Source of the DNA: Micrococcales bacterium
GTDB taxonomy: Bacteria; Actinomycetota; Actinomycetes; Actinomycetales; Cellulomonadaceae
Assembly (NCBI GenBank): GCA_009785115.1
Contig: WQWY01000012.1
Coordinates: 18,814 to 82,813, forward strand
Reading direction: 5' to 3'
Length of the DNA: 64,000 bases
Below the pieces are notes generated by a model. That model made no database searches. It was not told where the DNA came from and was given only the letters and a program-made list of their open reading frames with translations. The stretch's first letter is position 1, and every line of letters starts with the position of its first letter. Positions 27,132-34,935 of the stretch are shown here, piece after piece. The translations under genes were made by a program, and so were the position numbers.

Positions 27132-28981
27132 TTGCGCTCGTCCTCGTCATCGACGATCTCGGCGTCGACCACGTCGTCGTCGGACGACGCGGGCGCGTCA
27201 CCGGCCGGGGCGTCCTGCGCCGCGTCCGGCTGGGCGTACACCGCCTGGCCGATCTTCTGGCTGGCCAGCGTCAGCGCCGCGTGCTTGGCCTTGACGGCCG
27301 CGACGTCGGTGCCCTCGAGCGCCTTCTTGAGCTCGTCGACCGTGGTCTGCACCTCGGTCTTCACGTCGTCGGGCAGCTTGTCGGCGTTGTCAGCGAGCGC
27401 CTTCTCCGTCGAGTAGAGAGCCTGCTCGGCGACGTTGCGGGTCTCCTGCTCCTCGCGGCGCTCCTTGTCCTCGGCCGCGTGAGCCTCGGCCTCCTTGACC
27501 ATCCGGTCGATCTCGTCCTTCGGCAGCGCGGAGCCGCCGGTGATGGTCATCGACTGCTCCTTGCCGGTGCCACGGTCCTTGGCGGAGACGTGCACGATAC
27601 CGTTGGCGTCGATGTCGAAGGTGACCTCGACCTGCGGGACGCCGCGCGGGGCGGGGGCGATCCCGGTCAGCTCGAAGGTGCCCAGCGGCTTGTTGTCGCG
27701 CGCGAACTCGCGCTCGCCCTGGAACACCTGGATGAGCACCGACGGCTGGTTGTCCTCGGCGGTGGAGAAGATCTCCGAGCGCTTGGTCGGGATGGCCGTG
27801 TTGCGCTCGATCAGCTTGGTCATCACCCCGCCCTTGGTCTCGATGCCCAGCGACAGCGGGGTGACGTCGATGAGCAGGACGTCCTTGCGGTCGCCCTTCA
27901 TCACACCGGCCTGGAGCGCGGCGCCGACCGCGACCACCTCGTCGGGGTTGACGGACTTGTTCGGCTCCTTGCCGCCGGTGAGCTCCTTGACCAGCTCGGT
28001 CACCGCGGGCATCCGAGTCGAGCCGCCGACCAGCACGATGTGGTCGATGTCGGAGACCGAGATGCCGGCGTCGCGGATCACCGAGGCGAACGGAGCGCGG
28101 GTGCGGTCCAGGAGATCCCTGGTCATCTCCTGGAACTGGGCCCTGGTGAGCTTGGCGTCCAGGTGGATCGGGCCGTTCTCGCTCATGCCCAGGTACTGCA
28201 GGGAGATGTTGGTGGTGGTCGCTGAGGAGAGCTCCTTCTTGGCCTGCTCGGCGGCCTCGCGCAGCCGCTGGAGGGCGACCTTGTCCTTCGACAGGTCCTG
28301 GCCGTAGCCGTTCTTCACCTCGGTGACCAGGTAGTCGACGACCTTGTTGTCCCAGTCGTCGCCACCCAGGTGGTTGTCGCCGGAGGTGGCGCGCACCTCG
28401 ATGGTGGAGAAACCGTCGTCGTCCTTGCCGACCTCCAGCAGGGACACGTCGAACGTGCCACCGCCCAGGTCGAAGACGAGGATCAGCTCGTCCTCCTTGC
28501 CGCGCTCCAGCCCGTAGGCGAGCGCCGCGGCGGTCGGCTCGTTGATGATGCGCAGCACGTTGAGCCCGGCGATGGTGCCGGCGTCCTTGGTGGCCTGGCG
28601 CTGGGAGTCGTTGAAGTACGCCGGGACGGTGATGACGGCCTCGGTGATCGTCTCCCCCAGGAACGCCTCGGCGTCGCGCTTGAGCTTGCCGAGCACGCGG
28701 GCGCTGATCTCCTGCGCGGTGTAGGTCTTGCCGTCGATCTCGGGGCTCTTCCAGTCCGAGCCCATGTGCCGCTTGACCGAGGTGATCGTGCGGTCGACGT
28801 TGGTCACCGCCTGGCGCTTGGCGATCTCGCCGACGAGCACCTCGCCGGTCTTGGAGAACGCGACCACCGACGGGGTGGTGCGCGCACCCTCGGCGTTCGC
28901 GATGACGGTGGGCTCGCCACCCTCCAGCGTCGCGACGACGGAGTTGGTGGTCCCGAGGTCGATCCCGACGACTCGTGCCAT
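27128..28981 (-). CDS. dnaK: Hsp70 chaperone DnaK
   Basis: ATP-dependent chaperone of 617 residues, normal for actinobacteria. The nucleotide-binding domain starts [20 protein letters not shown] and includes [14 protein letters not shown] and [11 protein letters not shown]. The substrate-binding domain follows [14 protein letters not shown], and the tail ends with acidic repeats and DDEDERK. The ATG at 28981 follows GGAAGGAAGGCAAGG. First gene of the heat-shock operon with grpE, dnaJ and hspR. Confidence 0.98.
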   Translation of the reverse strand: MARVVGIDLGTTNSVVATLEGGEPTVIANAEGARTTPSVVAFSKTGEVLVGEIAKRQAVTNVDRTITSVKRHMGSDWKSPEIDGKTYTAQEISARVLGKLKRDAEAFLGETITEAVITVPAYFNDSQRQATKDAGTIAGLNVLRIINEPTAAALAYGLERGKEDELILVFDLGGGTFDVSLLEVGKDDDGFSTIEVRATSGDNHLGGDDWDNKVVDYLVTEVKNGYGQDLSKDKVALQRLREAAEQAKKELSSATTTNISLQYLGMSENGPIHLDAKLTRAQFQEMTRDLLDRTRAPFASVIRDAGISVSDIDHIVLVGGSTRMPAVTELVKELTGGKEPNKSVNPDEVVAVGAALQAGVMKGDRKDVLLIDVTPLSLGIETKGGVMTKLIERNTAIPTKRSEIFSTAEDNQPSVLIQVFQGEREFARDNKPLGTFELTGIAPAPRGVPQVEVTFDIDANGIVHVSAKDRGTGKEQSMTITGGSALPKDEIDRMVKEAEAHAAEDKERREEQETRNVAEQALYSTEKALADNADKLPDDVKTEVQTTVDELKKALEGTDVAAVKAKHAALTLASQKIGQAVYAQPDAAQDAPAGDAPASSDDDVVDAEIVDDEDERK

Positions 28982-29037
28982 GTGCCTTGCCTTCCTTCCG
29001 GGGTCCGACCCCCTGGTGTCTCTGTCTCGCGCGGAGC

Positions 29038-29058
29038 CTTGAGCCCGCCCGGCTCAAG
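29038..29058 (-). promoter_or_regulatory. HAIR operator (HspR-binding) of the dnaK operon
   Basis: CTTGAGC-N7-GCTCAAG is a symmetrical match to the HAIR consensus CTTGAGT-N7-ACTCAAG, 57 bp upstream of the dnaK ATG. Repression by HspR, encoded by the last gene of the operon, is the expected feedback. Confidence 0.88.
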
Positions 29059-29102
29059 TCTGCCTCGACATCCCAGCCGAGGCAACCCCAGAGCCAGACG
29101 AA

Positions 29103-29123
29103 GCTGAGCCCACCAGACTCAAC
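29103..29123 (-). promoter_or_regulatory. Second, degenerate HAIR-like element
   Basis: GCTGAGC-N7-ACTCAAC has the same 7-7-7 layout with three mismatches to the HAIR consensus, 65 bp upstream of the first HAIR. Tandem HAIR sites are common upstream of actinobacterial dnaK, so it may provide cooperative binding. Confidence 0.5.
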
Positions 29124-29152
29124 CGCGACCGAGACGTCGTTGTTCCCGCTGC

Positions 29153-29340
29153 TCGAGGAAAAACCTGCCCGTGTCTGAGGTGCGTGCGACGATCGCGGCG
29201 TGCAGACCGCCCCCACCCTGGTGGACCCCGCTGTGGCGTGTGGGTGCGACATGGAGGGGGCGCTGGTCTGGCGGCTGGGGCTCTTGAACGACGCCGAGCA
29301 CCTGGTGCTGCCTGACCTGTCGTGCGACGCGGTGCGGAGC
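29153..29340 (+). repeat. Direct repeat copy 1: duplicated 5' region of the araC-type gene
   Basis: This ~190-bp segment matches 30060-30252 closely (shared CTGAGGTGCGTGCGACGATC and GCACCTGGTGCTGCCTGACC among others). It includes upstream DNA and the first ~45 codons of the regulator. The two copies flank the DUF3800-like gene. Confidence 0.8.
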
Positions 29341-29382
29341 GACGATCCGTCGAGCGCCCAGAAGACAGCGAGCTCTTCATGA
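29200..29382 (+). pseudogene. Truncated AraC-family gene fragment
   Basis: From the GTG at 29200 the reading frame gives VQTAPTLVDPAVACGCDME and continues to VLPDLSCDAV, matching the N-terminus of the intact regulator at 30106 for about 45 residues. It then runs into unrelated sequence and stops at 29382. The helix-turn-helix part is absent, so it cannot work as a regulator. It is probably the remnant left by a duplication or insertion. Confidence 0.75.
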
Positions 29383-29906
29383 GCCACGTCTTCGTCGACG
29401 AATCGACGGCTCGCGACTACCTGATGGCTGCGGCGCTGGTAGACCCTCAGGGCTTAGACCGTGCCCGGCGCGCGATCCGGGCACTGAGGATGCCAGGCCA
29501 GCCACGTCTGCACATGAAGAAGGAGAGCGACCGGCGAAGAAGATTGATCCTGACTTCGGTCGCAGAGCTAGCCCCGAAGGTCACGATCTATCGAGCGGGA
29601 ACCTCATATCGCACCGAGCTCGAACGACGTGAACGATGCCTACGAGCCTTGGTCGCTGACATCGCCCGCAACGGACACACCCACCTGTACCTGGAGCGCG
29701 ACGCGAGTCTGGTGCGCCGGGATCGACAGCAGCTGATCGAGGCCACCCGGATGGTCGGGTACGCCGACCGGCTCCGCTACCAGCACGAGTCTGCGACCTC
29801 AGAGCCCCTGCTCGCGATCCCGGATGCGGTCGCATGGGCCTGGGCAAAGGGCGGTGAGTGGAGGAGGCGCTGTGAGCAGGTGGTCGTCGACGTGATCGAT
29901 GTGTAG
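29379..29906 (+). CDS. DUF3800-like hypothetical protein
   Basis: A 175-residue protein beginning MSHVFVDESTARDYLMAAAL, which resembles the F-D-E-S entry strand of DUF3800 (predicted RNase H-like fold). Acidic residues recur in YLERDASLVRRD and in the C-terminal helix LLAIPDAVAWAWAKGGEW, typical positions of that family. Assignment is by eye and moderate. The ATG at 29379 overlaps the end of the truncated araC frame. DUF3800 genes are frequently mobile and genome-variable; this one sits between two direct repeats. Function unknown. Confidence 0.6.
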   Translation: MSHVFVDESTARDYLMAAALVDPQGLDRARRAIRALRMPGQPRLHMKKESDRRRRLILTSVAELAPKVTIYRAGTSYRTELERRERCLRALVADIARNGHTHLYLERDASLVRRDRQQLIEATRMVGYADRLRYQHESATSEPLLAIPDAVAWAWAKGGEWRRRCEQVVVDVIDV

Positions 29907-30059
29907 CCAGGAAGCGCGAAGCCCGAGCGCCACGACCATTCCGGACGGGTCTCGGGCTCACTTCCCGAAGCTCAGCGCAACGGGCCTCCTCAGTGTACGC
30001 CGGGCACCTCAGCACCTTCAATACCTGTAGACCAGAACGGTGATGGCCGCCTCGGCGTC

Positions 30060-30252
30060 TGGAGAAGAACCTTCCTGTGTCTGAGGTGCGTGCGACGATC
30101 GCGGCGTGAAGACCGCCCCCACCCTGGTGGACCCTGCTGTGGCGCAGGGGCGCGACATGGCGCTGGCAGGGGCGGTGGTCTGGCGGCTGGAGCTCTTGAG
30201 CGACGCGGAGCACCTGGTGCTGCCTGACCTGTCGTGCGACGTGGTGTGGGAC
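30060..30252 (+). repeat. Direct repeat copy 2: intact araC-type gene 5' region
   Basis: Partner of the segment at 29153-29340. The match begins ~46 bp upstream of the GTG start and ends after about 45 codons. The DNA between the copies (29341-30059) holds the DUF3800-like gene and ~150 bp with no visible gene. Confidence 0.8.
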
Positions 30253-30783
30253 GGGACGTCACCGGTCGCCGTACCCCGGACCACCTCCCGCCTGGTGATG
30301 CCCGCGCACCGGGGCGAGGTCGCCGCCGGTCTGCGGCTGCCTGCTGGAGCCACCAGGGTCACCGTCGACCCGACGTGGCCCGGGTGGCACCTGGACGACC
30401 CTCGTGACCTCGCTGAACGTGTCGACCGACTGGTCAGGGCCGTCGAGGCCAGGGCTGTGCGCTGGCAGGTCGACACCGGCCGTGACCGTCTGCTGAGCCT
30501 GCTCGACCAGCCCGGGGTGCGGCTGCGGGACGTGACGGCAGCCACCGGCTGGTCGGAGAGCACCGTCCGCAGGGTCTGCCACGAGTGGTTCGGGGTCTCG
30601 CCGGGCACGGTCGCGCAGGTGCTGCGGCTGTGGAGGTTCGCCCAAGCCGTGGCGAGCACGTCGCTGTCGGACGCCGCCTACGACGCGGGCTTCGCTGACC
30701 AGCAGCACGCCAGCCGTGGCGTCCGAGCGCTGGCAGGGCTGCAACCGTCCGAGCTGGCCACCTGGGCGTCGGCGGCCCGCTGA
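30106..30783 (+). CDS. AraC-family transcriptional regulator
   Basis: A 225-residue regulator. The N-terminal ~120 residues form a small sensor region (WRLELLSDAEHLVLPDLSCD, TSRLVMPAHRGEVAAGLRLP). The C-terminal double HTH of HTH_18 type includes LRDVTAATGWSESTVRRVCH and FAQAVASTSLSDAAYDAGFA, followed by QQHASRGVRALAGLQPSEL. It belongs to the group with DUF6597-like N-termini that often sits next to VOC or glyoxalase genes; one follows 74 bp downstream. The GTG at 30106 is the only start that keeps the region shared with the truncated copy. Confidence 0.82.
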   Translation: MKTAPTLVDPAVAQGRDMALAGAVVWRLELLSDAEHLVLPDLSCDVVWDGTSPVAVPRTTSRLVMPAHRGEVAAGLRLPAGATRVTVDPTWPGWHLDDPRDLAERVDRLVRAVEARAVRWQVDTGRDRLLSLLDQPGVRLRDVTAATGWSESTVRRVCHEWFGVSPGTVAQVLRLWRFAQAVASTSLSDAAYDAGFADQQHASRGVRALAGLQPSELATWASAAR

Positions 30784-30856
30784 CCGGATCGTCCACGACG
30801 CACCGGCACGAGGCGTCGAGCATGGCACCACCTGATCCCGATGAACGGAGCGACCT

Positions 30857-31246
30857 GTGCGACTCGGCTACACCATCGTCTACGTCCCTGACGTCCCCGC
30901 GGCCCTGGACTTCTACGTCCGCGCCTTCGGCATGGAGATCGGGTTCCTCCATGAGTCCGGTCAGTTCGGCACGCTGGCGACCGGCGAGACCACGCTCGCC
31001 TTCACCAGCCACGAGCTCGGAGCCGAGGCCGTGCCGCCGTACACCCCGCTCGACCCCGATCAGCCCCCAGCCGGGTTCGAGGTGACTCTGATCAGCGACG
31101 ACGTGGACGGCTCGTTCCGTCGCGCGGTCGACGCCGGGGCACGACCACTGACCGAACCGCACGACGAACCTTGGGGTCAGCGCGCCTCCTACGTGCGCGA
31201 CCCGTTCGGGACGCTGGTCGGCATCGCCTCACCCATGTCCACCTGA
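30857..31246 (+). CDS. VOC-superfamily (glyoxalase/bleomycin resistance-like) protein
   Basis: A 129-residue vicinal-oxygen-chelate fold protein with two beta-alpha-beta-beta-beta modules: LGYTIVYVPDVPAALDFYVR at the start, and FEVTLISDDVDGSFRRAVDA with the terminal YVRDPFGTLVGI. GTG 30857 follows a GGAG. It is probably co-transcribed with the AraC-type gene. Candidate roles are metal-dependent lyase, dioxygenase or antibiotic binding; none can be chosen from sequence. Confidence 0.85.
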   Translation: MRLGYTIVYVPDVPAALDFYVRAFGMEIGFLHESGQFGTLATGETTLAFTSHELGAEAVPPYTPLDPDQPPAGFEVTLISDDVDGSFRRAVDAGARPLTEPHDEPWGQRASYVRDPFGTLVGIASPMST

Positions 31247-31278
31247 CGGGCCTGTGCACCAGAGCGCGACGTGAGAAC

Positions 31279-31321
31279 CGACGTGTGCCGCCGGGCGCTG
31301 AGCATCCGGCGGCACACGTCG
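31279..31321. terminator. Strong bidirectional terminator hairpin
   Basis: CGACGTGTGCCGCCGG (31279-31294) pairs perfectly with 31306-31321 around an 11-nt loop. It lies 33 bp after the VOC gene and 43 bp beyond the end of the chemoreceptor fragment on the other strand. Confidence 0.7.
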
Positions 31322-31363
31322 TCTCGGCGGGCGGGGGTGAGGAGGTCGCACCCGCCGAGACGT

Positions 31364-31833
31364 TCAGACGGTGAACCTGCGCATCTCGTCAGCGGTCCGG
31401 GTGGCGCCCGCGAACATCTCCTGGGCGTTCGAGACCACCTCTTCGGCGTCCTTCATCGAGGAGGCGGCGATGGTCGCCACCGTGATGATGCTGTGCGCGA
31501 TCTGCGACGTGCCCGTGGCAGCCTCTGCGACGTTGCGGCTCATCTCCGAGGTGGTCACCGTCTGCTCTTCCACCGCAGCGGCGATGGTCGCCGAGTAGTC
31601 GTTGATCTGCTCGATGATCGAGGAGATCCTTCCGATCGCCTCCACAGCACCACCGGTGTCGGACTGGATCGCCTCGATACGCCGAGCGATGTCCTCGGTC
31701 GCCTTCGCCGTCTCCTGAGCCAGGTCCTTCACCTCACCAGCCACCACCGCGAAGCCCTTGCCAGCATCACCGGCACGAGCAGCCTCGATCGTCGCGTTCA
31801 ACGCCAGCAGGTTCGTCTGCTCAGCGATCGACG
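31364..31833 (-). pseudogene. Chemoreceptor fragment: C-terminal signalling half only
   Basis: The minus strand encodes the chemoreceptor hairpin tip [20 protein letters not shown] through [20 protein letters not shown] and ends [16 protein letters not shown]. The N-terminal membrane, ligand-binding and HAMP parts are missing. Similarity to the intact receptor at 61885-63456 stops abruptly at 31833, after which the frame continues into unrelated low-complexity sequence with no family start. The shared stretch is almost identical in DNA. It is probably a decayed or recombined receptor gene; expression of a soluble signalling fragment cannot be excluded. Confidence 0.8.
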
Positions 31834-31998
31834 GCACACCGCCACGGAGGGAGCTCCCGAGGCCCGTCGGTCGAGGTCGGCCAGCACGAGCCCGGCCCTG
31901 CCCGCGGACGCCTGACCCCGACGCCTCGGCCAGCGAGGCGGACGCGCTGGCCAGGTTCCTGGTGGTCGCGACCGTCCCGAGGGTGCTCGCAGAGCCGA

Positions 31999-32039
31999 GA
32001 CGCCTGGGTGGCAGCGCTCGGCGCTGCCACCCAGGCGTC
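31999..32039 (-). terminator. Terminator hairpin downstream of the lipoprotein gene
   Basis: A perfect 19-bp stem, GACGCCTGGGTGGCAGCGC (31999-32017) with 32021-32039, around a 3-nt loop, 4 bp beyond the lipoprotein stop. No T-run, as usual in high-GC actinobacteria. The ~165 bp between it and the receptor fragment contain no recognisable gene. Confidence 0.75.
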
Positions 32040-32043
32040 GAGG

Positions 32044-32664
32044 TCAGGAGAGCGCGAAGAACACCGGCTTGCTGGAGAAGCTGAACGACTCCTCGACCGA
32101 CCAGGAACCCCCGTCGATGGCTGCCGTGGGCACCGAGAGGCAGACGTTCGCGGCGGACGAGGCACCGGCGTACATCTCCCCGACGTCCATCAGACGCGGA
32201 GAGGGGATGACGCCGCAGCCGTCGTCGGTCCCCGAGCTGTAGGTGTTGCCGTCCGACCCGACGAACTTGATGCTCAGGCTGACCCACGGGGTTGCCGAGT
32301 CCTCACCGTCGTACGCGAACGACACCTCGGTCATGATGAACTGGCGCCCCTCCTCGGGCGGGTCGTTGTACGAGTTCTCCGCGAGGACGACGTCGGCGGC
32401 GTCCAGCGTGGTCGGCGCCAGGGTGATGGTCCAGTCACCGACCTCCGCCGACGTCCCGGCCGGCACAGGGTTGGCCCTGGTGCCGGTCTGGGCGCTCGTC
32501 GACGTGTCACCGTTGCTGCCGGACGAGCCGCCCGCCTCGTCATCGGTGCCGCAGGCCGTCAAGGTCATCGCCCCGCTGAGCGTGACGATCGCGGCGGCCG
32601 CGACGACGGCCCGGCGGCGGCGCCTCGGCGCTGGACGGGTGGACAGGACAGGCTGGGTAGACAT
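32044..32664 (-). CDS. Secreted lipoprotein, DUF4352-like
   Basis: A 206-residue lipoprotein. A basic n-region (RPAPRRRRR) precedes a hydrophobic helix and the lipobox LTAC followed by [13 protein letters not shown], a typical flexible tether. The body is a beta-sandwich of DUF4352 type: [30 protein letters not shown], then ANVCLSVP near the end. The ATG at 32664 has GGAG 6 nt upstream; the ATG two codons earlier lies inside that site. The protein would sit on the outer face of the membrane. Its ligand is unknown. Confidence 0.78.
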   Translation of the reverse strand: MSTQPVLSTRPAPRRRRRAVVAAAAIVTLSGAMTLTACGTDDEAGGSSGSNGDTSTSAQTGTRANPVPAGTSAEVGDWTITLAPTTLDAADVVLAENSYNDPPEEGRQFIMTEVSFAYDGEDSATPWVSLSIKFVGSDGNTYSSGTDDGCGVIPSPRLMDVGEMYAGASSAANVCLSVPTAAIDGGSWSVEESFSFSSKPVFFALS

Positions 32665-32860
32665 CGGCATCTCCGTTCGTGCTGGTCCGGCCTGATGCCG
32701 GGCGCCTGGTCTGGACGCGCGGGCCACTCTTCCGGGCTCGCCTCCGTCGGCGCATCGTCCGACCGGTCAGTCGCTGCTGGCCGATCGAACGACAGACCAG
32801 CGGCGCACGATCCCCTCTCTGGCTGACCCGACGCGGCTCCGCGCGCAATACGCTCGCCTC

Positions 32861-34255
32861 GTGGACATCGGAGCACACCCGGCGCCGGAGGAGCGTCGAC
32901 GACCAGGCGCACCACAGGTACCCGTCGGCGCTCCTGGCAGCCCTTGGCCAGGGCTCAGTGCCGCCGGGCCGCTCCCGCGCACCTCGGTGACGCCCGGTGA
33001 CCCAGCGACCAGCGGCCCGCTGCCGCGTTGGCGCTGGCGGTATGTCGGCGACGTCGCTCTCCTGGTGACCTGCTTGATCTCCACCACGTTCACGATCGTG
33101 TTCGCCACCACCTCCCTCCCCGAGGACTCCCCGTGGGTATGGGTCTACATGCTCGTCTTCTGGCCGCTCGCTCTCGTGCTCGACGGAGCGGTGCTGCTGC
33201 GCCGCGGCCGCCCGCTCCTGGCGTCTTTGATCGCCTGCACCAGTGCGCTGCTGCTGCCGATCGACGCGCTGGCCGCCCTGATCGTGCTGCCGTGGGTGAT
33301 CGCTCGCTGCCGACCTCGGGCCGCGTGGGGTGCCGCGGTGCTCACAGCCCTGGCCACCCTCGCCACGCTCACCCGGGACTGGGACCGTGGGTCGGAGGCG
33401 ATGCTCACCCTCGGCAAGACCGCCTCTGGTGACCCTCTGCCGTTCCCTGTCCTCGGGTTCGTCACCATCGGGGTCTTGGCCCTCGGGGTCGCCGTGGTGA
33501 CAGGCGTGGTGCGCCGCCTGCGGCTGGCCCAGCGCGAGCAGCAGCGCGCCGTCGAGAACCTGCGCTCTGAGCTGTCGTCGGAGACCATCCGGCAGGACGA
33601 GCGTGACCTGATCGCCCGGGAGCTGCACGACAGCGTGGCCCACCACCTGTCGCTGGTCGCGCTGCGCGCCTCCGCGCTGGAGGTCACCTCGTCTCACGAG
33701 GCCAAGGAGACCGCCCGGTCGGTACGCGCCACGGCCCACGACGCGCTGGAGGAGATGCGCGATCTCATCGGCGGTCTGCGGCAGGGTCATCTGACCCCCG
33801 GACCGGCCCCGGGACGGACCCTGGTAGACCTCCCGACCCTGATCGACTCCGTGCGGGCGGGCGGCACGGGCATCGACGCGATCGTCTACGTGTCCGGCCC
33901 CGACACCGCACCGCGAGCGCTGGCTCAGGTCGTGTACCGGATCGTCCAGGAGTCGCTGACCAACGCGATCAAGCACGCGCCAGGAGCCCGGATCGACCTA
34001 GACCTACGAGCGGCACCTGGTTTCGGGGTGCGGCTGCGCGTGCGCAACCCTGTGCCCGACAGCGGCCCGCCGGGGGGCCCCGGAGAGTCAGGGGCGGGGA
34101 CGCTGCCAGGTTCTGGGACGGGGCTGGTCGGGATGCGCGAGCGGGCGGCATCTGTCGGTGGTGTCGTCGAGCACGGCCCGGTGTCCGAGGACGGCGCACC
34201 CCGCTGCTGGCAGGTGGCGGCCCACCTGCCGTGGCCTGTCGACGAGCCCGGGTAG
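32861..34255 (+). CDS. NarL-type sensor histidine kinase
   Basis: A membrane kinase of 464 residues that pairs with the response regulator 13 bp downstream. A Pro-rich cytoplasmic N-terminus (1-60) is followed by about five membrane helices (61-217), a HisKA_3 dimerisation domain with phospho-acceptor His256 in RELHDSVAHHLSL, and a HATPase domain with the N-box VYRIVQESLTNAIKHA and GTGLVGMRERAASVGG. There is no extracytoplasmic sensor domain, so it probably senses the membrane or intramembrane compounds. The GTG at 32861 lacks a ribosome-binding site and may be leaderless. Confidence 0.88.
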   Translation: MDIGAHPAPEERRRPGAPQVPVGAPGSPWPGLSAAGPLPRTSVTPGDPATSGPLPRWRWRYVGDVALLVTCLISTTFTIVFATTSLPEDSPWVWVYMLVFWPLALVLDGAVLLRRGRPLLASLIACTSALLLPIDALAALIVLPWVIARCRPRAAWGAAVLTALATLATLTRDWDRGSEAMLTLGKTASGDPLPFPVLGFVTIGVLALGVAVVTGVVRRLRLAQREQQRAVENLRSELSSETIRQDERDLIARELHDSVAHHLSLVALRASALEVTSSHEAKETARSVRATAHDALEEMRDLIGGLRQGHLTPGPAPGRTLVDLPTLIDSVRAGGTGIDAIVYVSGPDTAPRALAQVVYRIVQESLTNAIKHAPGARIDLDLRAAPGFGVRLRVRNPVPDSGPPGGPGESGAGTLPGSGTGLVGMRERAASVGGVVEHGPVSEDGAPRCWQVAAHLPWPVDEPG

Positions 34256-34268
34256 CTATCATCGGGGC

Positions 34269-34922
34269 GTGCCCCGGGTGCTGATCGTGGACGACGACGC
34301 TCTGGTGCGTTCGCTGCTGCGCACGATCCTGACCCAGCAGGGTCTGGACGTCGTCGGGGACGCCTGCGACGGGGACGAGGTCGTGGCCGCCGTCCAGGCG
34401 CACCACCCGGACGTGGTGCTCATGGACCTGCGGATGTCCCGCATGTCGGGCATCGAGGCGACGGCCGCGCTGCGACGGCTCCCCGACCCGCCGGCGGTCA
34501 TCGTCCTGACCTCGCTCGACACCCGCGACACGGTGCTCACGGCGTTGCACCACGGTGCGCGCGGCTACCTCAGCAAGGACGCCGACCCCGAGGAGATCGC
34601 GGCAGCGGTGCGGCGGGTGGCCGACGGCGGCACCTGCCTCTCCGACCGTGCCATGGGAGTCGTGGTGGACCATGTCGGCGCCGACGAGGACGGCCGCCGC
34701 CGGGCCGACGCTCTGGCCCGGCTACGGGTGCTGACCGAGACGGAGCGGGAGATCGCCGTCGCTGCCTCTGCCGGCCTGTCGAACGCGGAGATCGCCGCCC
34801 AGACCTTTCGCAGCGAGGCGACCGTCAAGACGCACCTGTCCCGGGCGATGACCAAGCTCGGGCTGGAGAACCGGGTCCAGCTCGCGACGCTGGTGGATCG
34901 CGCCGGGCTCTCCCAGCCCTGA
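34269..34922 (+). CDS. NarL/LuxR-family response regulator
   Basis: A 217-residue regulator. The receiver domain holds acidic residues at 8-10 (VDDD) and the phospho-acceptor Asp53 in VVLMDLRMSRMSG. Switch Thr and Lys are in VLTSLD and YLSKDA. A C-terminal GerE/LuxR HTH (~150-210) reads LTETEREIAVAASAGLSNAE followed by SEATVKTHLSRAMTKLG. It is encoded 13 bp after its cognate kinase. Targets are unknown. The 3' end lies 13 bp from the converging flippase-like gene. Confidence 0.9.
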   Translation: MPRVLIVDDDALVRSLLRTILTQQGLDVVGDACDGDEVVAAVQAHHPDVVLMDLRMSRMSGIEATAALRRLPDPPAVIVLTSLDTRDTVLTALHHGARGYLSKDADPEEIAAAVRRVADGGTCLSDRAMGVVVDHVGADEDGRRRADALARLRVLTETEREIAVAASAGLSNAEIAAQTFRSEATVKTHLSRAMTKLGLENRVQLATLVDRAGLSQP

Positions 34923-34935
34923 CCTGACGGATGCT

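Noticed and set aside
29153..30252. Insertion sequence
   Set aside because: The flanking direct repeats are ~190 bp of gene sequence, there are no terminal inverted repeats and no transposase.
31364..32287. A complete soluble chemoreceptor of ~300 residues
   Set aside because: The frame upstream of 31833 is unrelated low-complexity sequence covering a terminator of another gene and has no receptor features or credible start.
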